From: Neobacillus drentensis NBRC 102427
GTDB lineage: Bacteria; Bacillota; Bacilli; Bacillales; Cytobacillaceae
DNA: 32,662 nucleotides
Assembly: GCF_001591445.1 (NCBI RefSeq)
Contig: NZ_BCUX01000055.1
Coordinates: forward strand, 1-32,662
Reading direction: 5' to 3'
Part shown: positions 30,290 to 32,662 of the stretch, piece by piece
How the letters are laid out: every line of letters starts with the position of its first letter
Position numbering within the stretch: the first letter of the stretch is position 1
Position numbers and translations under genes: made by a program
The notes under the pieces: generated by a model
The model's input: the letters and a program-made list of their open reading frames with translations, nothing else
Databases searched by the model: none
What the model was told of the DNA's origin: nothing

Positions 30290-31555
30290 TTAATCTTTCA
30301 ACCCTGTAAGACGTTCAAGTAAATCCATATACTCGACGTTTGTTGGATCTTCAATAAGTAGTTGTTTAAAAATTTCGGCAGCTTGGGTGGTTTTTCCTTC
30401 TTCAATCAAAAAATAACCGTAATCATTTAAAAACGTTTCATTTTTCTTAAAAAAAGTATATGCACTTTCATATTTGTCTAATGCGTAAGAAAATTCCTCT
30501 AACTTTTCAAAGCTACGTGCAGAATCCCATAAAAGCTGCGGTTCTTCATCTTCCTTAATATCAAGCTCGGAAATTAACTCAATGATATCCTCATATCTTT
30601 CTTGGAGAAAAAAGAGCTTATTTAATGTTAGTGCCGCTTCTGCAAATCCCGGGTCAAGGGCAAGTGCCTCACGAAAATACTTTTCTCCTTCCTCCACTTT
30701 CCCTAATTTAATGGCAATTTTCCCGCCAAAGTAAAATAACTCTTTATTAAATTCATCTTGTTTTATGCCTTCTTGAATGGTGAGTAAACTATTCTCAAGC
30801 TCTTCCTCCCGTTCATAAGCTAACGCAAGATGTAAATAAAGTGAATGATATTCAGGGTCAAGCTCTTTTAATTCAATAAACTTTTCTATGGCAGTTCGAT
30901 TATAACCTGCCTGCAATGCTGTAAATGCGTATCCGAATAATGTGTTAATTTCCAATTTTTCATTTATTGCCTTATCGTAATAAACCAGGGCTTCCTCAAA
31001 CATTCCAGATGCACTTAATAGATCTGCAATCCGTTGGTCAATATTTACTCCTGCTATTTCATTTACTTCTTTTAAAACCTTTTCATACGCATCTAATGCC
31101 TTGGTTATTTCACCTTGTTCACTGTAAAGTTCACCTAAAGCAAAATCTATGATTACTTCATCCGGCAATAACTCCTTTGCCTTTAGAAGTTTCCGTTCAC
31201 AAACCTCATATAAACCCTGAACCTGATATAAATCCGCTAACAATAGTAATGATTGGCCAAAGTTTGCATCATGTTCTGAGATCCTTTCAAGAACAAGTAT
31301 CGCTTCTTCATCCTCCCCGGCCTCAACTAATATTTCACCTAGCAGTACAAGGAGTTCACCTTCCTCAGGAAATATCACAAGTAAATTTTCAATTAATGCT
31401 TTAGCCTCATCCAGAAAACCATATTGATACAGTTCTTCTCCAAGCAGGAATTTTTCATCTGGCTTTCCGCTGTGTAATACATCATTATATTCATTTAAGG
31501 CTTCCTTATGTTGGCCATTTTCTAACATGTTAATAATTTTATTAACTCTTTCCAT
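30290..31555 (-). CDS. ypiA: TPR-repeat protein YpiA
   Basis: A 421 aa soluble superhelical protein made of about ten tetratricopeptide repeats across its length, with typical spacing of A/G and Y/F positions (for example EKVLKEVNE, YDKAINEKLEINTLFGYAF, YFREALALDPGFAEAALTL). Very acidic. Likely a protein-protein scaffold; partners unknown. ATG 31555 has GAGG nine bases upstream; the in-frame GTG at 31561 is too close to it. It is co-transcribed with ypiB and probably with the upstream amidohydrolase-like gene (21 nt gap). Confidence 0.9.
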   Translation of the reverse strand: MERVNKIINMLENGQHKEALNEYNDVLHSGKPDEKFLLGEELYQYGFLDEAKALIENLLVIFPEEGELLVLLGEILVEAGEDEEAILVLERISEHDANFGQSLLLLADLYQVQGLYEVCERKLLKAKELLPDEVIIDFALGELYSEQGEITKALDAYEKVLKEVNEIAGVNIDQRIADLLSASGMFEEALVYYDKAINEKLEINTLFGYAFTALQAGYNRTAIEKFIELKELDPEYHSLYLHLALAYEREEELENSLLTIQEGIKQDEFNKELFYFGGKIAIKLGKVEEGEKYFREALALDPGFAEAALTLNKLFFLQERYEDIIELISELDIKEDEEPQLLWDSARSFEKLEEFSYALDKYESAYTFFKKNETFLNDYGYFLIEEGKTTQAAEIFKQLLIEDPTNVEYMDLLERLTGLKD

Positions 31556-31576
31556 TGACACTTACCTCTCGTTCTC

Positions 31577-32479
31577 CTAGATAGACAGAGAAAAAAATGA
31601 GGGGGTTCTCACCCGAACAAATTCTCCATTTCCAGGTTTAAATATTACGTTTTCCCCTGCACGTACCACCGTCCCCTTATGGACAGTCACCATGAGTCTA
31701 TCACTATGATAATGAAATAAATTCAATTCATCAATATTCATGATCTCATTTGATTTTGAGTATAGATTATAACTTACCTCAGTACCACTCATTAAACTTG
31801 CTTTTTGTGGGTATAATCCGATTTTATTTAATACAGGAATAGTCAATGGGTGATTTTCTTCAATTTCCTCGTAAAGAGCAGGGATGTTTTCTCTTTTCAT
31901 GATACTATTCCATTTCGACAAAACACTCTTCACTTCCTTCTTCTGGAGGGAAGAAATTATTGGAATTAACGGACTGTTAAACGGAAACATGGCTTCTCTT
32001 ATCCAGCCCCAAGGTATTTTTTCCAATTCGTGAACGTTTTGCAGATCCACAAAAATTGCTGATATTTTTTCTTTCTTACATTTCCTAATAAACGATTGGG
32101 TTATCAAGCGAATCGGTATTCTTACCCCAATCAAATAGTCAATTGGACTGCTTAAGAGACCTGTTTTTAATGCGGTGATTTTTGATGTTAACTCATTTTC
32201 GTAGGAAACATTAACATAGGTAAATAAGGTGGTACACCCTTTCATCAATAATTCCTCGATTAGGCATTTTTTTAGTTCTTGAAAGGATTTCATTTGTGGA
32301 ATCGTTGAGTTAAAAAGGACATATGTCGGGGTCATTATATATGGACCTGCATTCATTTTTATCAGCTGATAATGACTAAAATGTGAATCAATTTTATCAA
32401 TGCGATTTTTGGAAATTAATAGCGAACATGTTTTCAATTGCTTGTCTTTAAGAAGATTGGCATTTTCAATGATATACAT
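31577..32479 (-). CDS. Amidohydrolase-like protein lacking the metal site
   Basis: A 300 aa protein of unknown function. The N-terminus (MYIIENANLLKDKQLKTCSL ... NRIDKID) and C-terminus (GLYPQKASLMSGTEVSYNLY; VTVHKGTVVRAGENV) look like the beta-sandwich halves of amidohydrolases (dihydroorotase/NagA type). Between them the barrel seems shortened. The usual GxxVxPGFIDxHxH is replaced by AGPYIMTPTYVLFNS (44-58), so the metal histidines are lost. No clear metal ligands appear later. Likely a pseudoenzyme or a divergent protein sharing only the fold. GGGTGGTGG lies upstream of ATG 32479. It is upstream of ypiA on the same strand and absent at this place in B. subtilis as I recall. Confidence 0.6.
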   Translation of the reverse strand: MYIIENANLLKDKQLKTCSLLISKNRIDKIDSHFSHYQLIKMNAGPYIMTPTYVLFNSTIPQMKSFQELKKCLIEELLMKGCTTLFTYVNVSYENELTSKITALKTGLLSSPIDYLIGVRIPIRLITQSFIRKCKKEKISAIFVDLQNVHELEKIPWGWIREAMFPFNSPLIPIISSLQKKEVKSVLSKWNSIMKRENIPALYEEIEENHPLTIPVLNKIGLYPQKASLMSGTEVSYNLYSKSNEIMNIDELNLFHYHSDRLMVTVHKGTVVRAGENVIFKPGNGEFVRVRTPSFFSLSI

Positions 32480-32592
32480 CGTCCACCACCCTGTTTTTTC
32501 TAACTTGCTTCTACTTTTCTTCTTAGTACAAGCTATGCGAAAAATCTAAAAACTATGACATTCTTAAAAATCTATTTCGTTTTTAAACTTGG

Positions 32593-32662
32593 TTGTTGAT
32601 TTGTGCTCCAGGCGCTTCGCTTTCCGCGGGCGTGCCGGGGAGCCTCCTCGGCGCTAAAGCGG
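32593..32662. repeat. GC-rich dispersed Bacillus repeat, cut by window end
   Basis: From TTGTTGATTTGTGCTCCAGG to the edge, base composition jumps from AT-rich to GC-rich, with GGCGCTTCGCTTTCCGCGGG (32611-32630) and a GGAGCCTCCTC block (32639-32649). This wording matches an intergenic repeat I recall from many Bacillus-group genomes (B. megaterium, B. cereus relatives). Only one end is visible; the rest lies outside the window. Confidence 0.7.

Noticed and set aside
1..32662. Prophage, insertion sequence, toxin-antitoxin or defence island
   Set aside because: No transposase, integrase, nuclease-antitoxin pair or phage gene; gene order is the conserved Bacillus core throughout, apart from the few additions listed.

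Overview
This 32.7 kb window is chromosomal core DNA of a low-GC, endospore-forming Bacillaceae. Gene content and order match the Bacillus subtilis yppG-to-ypiA region almost gene for gene (yppG/F/E/D, sspM, yppC, recU, ponA, ypoC, nth, dnaD, aspB, ypmB, ypmA, dinG, panDCB, birA, cca, bshA, bshB1, mgsA, dapB, ypjD, ypjC-like, ypjB, ypjA, qcrCBA, ypiF, ypiB, ypiA). A spore SASP gene (sspM), a YpjB-type sporulation protein and bacillithiol genes fit that placement. A Neobacillus/Bacillus-type genome is likely, but the species cannot be fixed from this sequence. I see no tRNA, rRNA, CRISPR, prophage or transposase.

Layout: (1) 1-2045, accessory left edge: a short class III-type hybrid cluster protein gene behind a near-perfect Fnr-type site, then an Hsp20 gene with a sporulation-like promoter. 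(2) 2050-5100, small ypp genes, sspM and yppC, separated by hairpin terminators, several of them bidirectional. (3) 5290-8525, recU-ponA, DNA repair and cell-wall synthesis. (4) 8572-16210, leftward ypoC-nth-dnaD, aspB-ypmB-ypmA, an inserted exported ComEC-like protein lacking its metal ligands, and dinG. (5) 16358-18704, panBCD behind a structured leader with an internal terminator, a candidate pan RNA switch. (6) 18709-24352, a seven-gene leftward operon ypjD-dapB-mgsA-bshB1-bshA-cca-birA, which joins lysine/cell-wall precursor supply, methylglyoxal formation, bacillithiol synthesis, tRNA CCA addition and biotin control. (7) 24418-26853, a YitT-family membrane protein and ypjB/ypjA. (8) 26898-29623, the menaquinol:cytochrome c reductase operon qcrABC and ypiF. 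(9) 29677-32479, ypiB, ypiA and an amidohydrolase-like protein lacking the metal site. (10) 32593-end, the edge of a GC-rich dispersed Bacillus repeat.

Most of the window is ordinary housekeeping DNA. The points worth a second look are the additions to the conserved order (Fnr-controlled short Hcp, the two apparent pseudoenzymes, the dispersed repeat) and the pan leader. I found no strong evidence for an entirely new multi-gene system. Start codons were chosen by Shine-Dalgarno (SD) spacing and family length; several genes use GTG or TTG.
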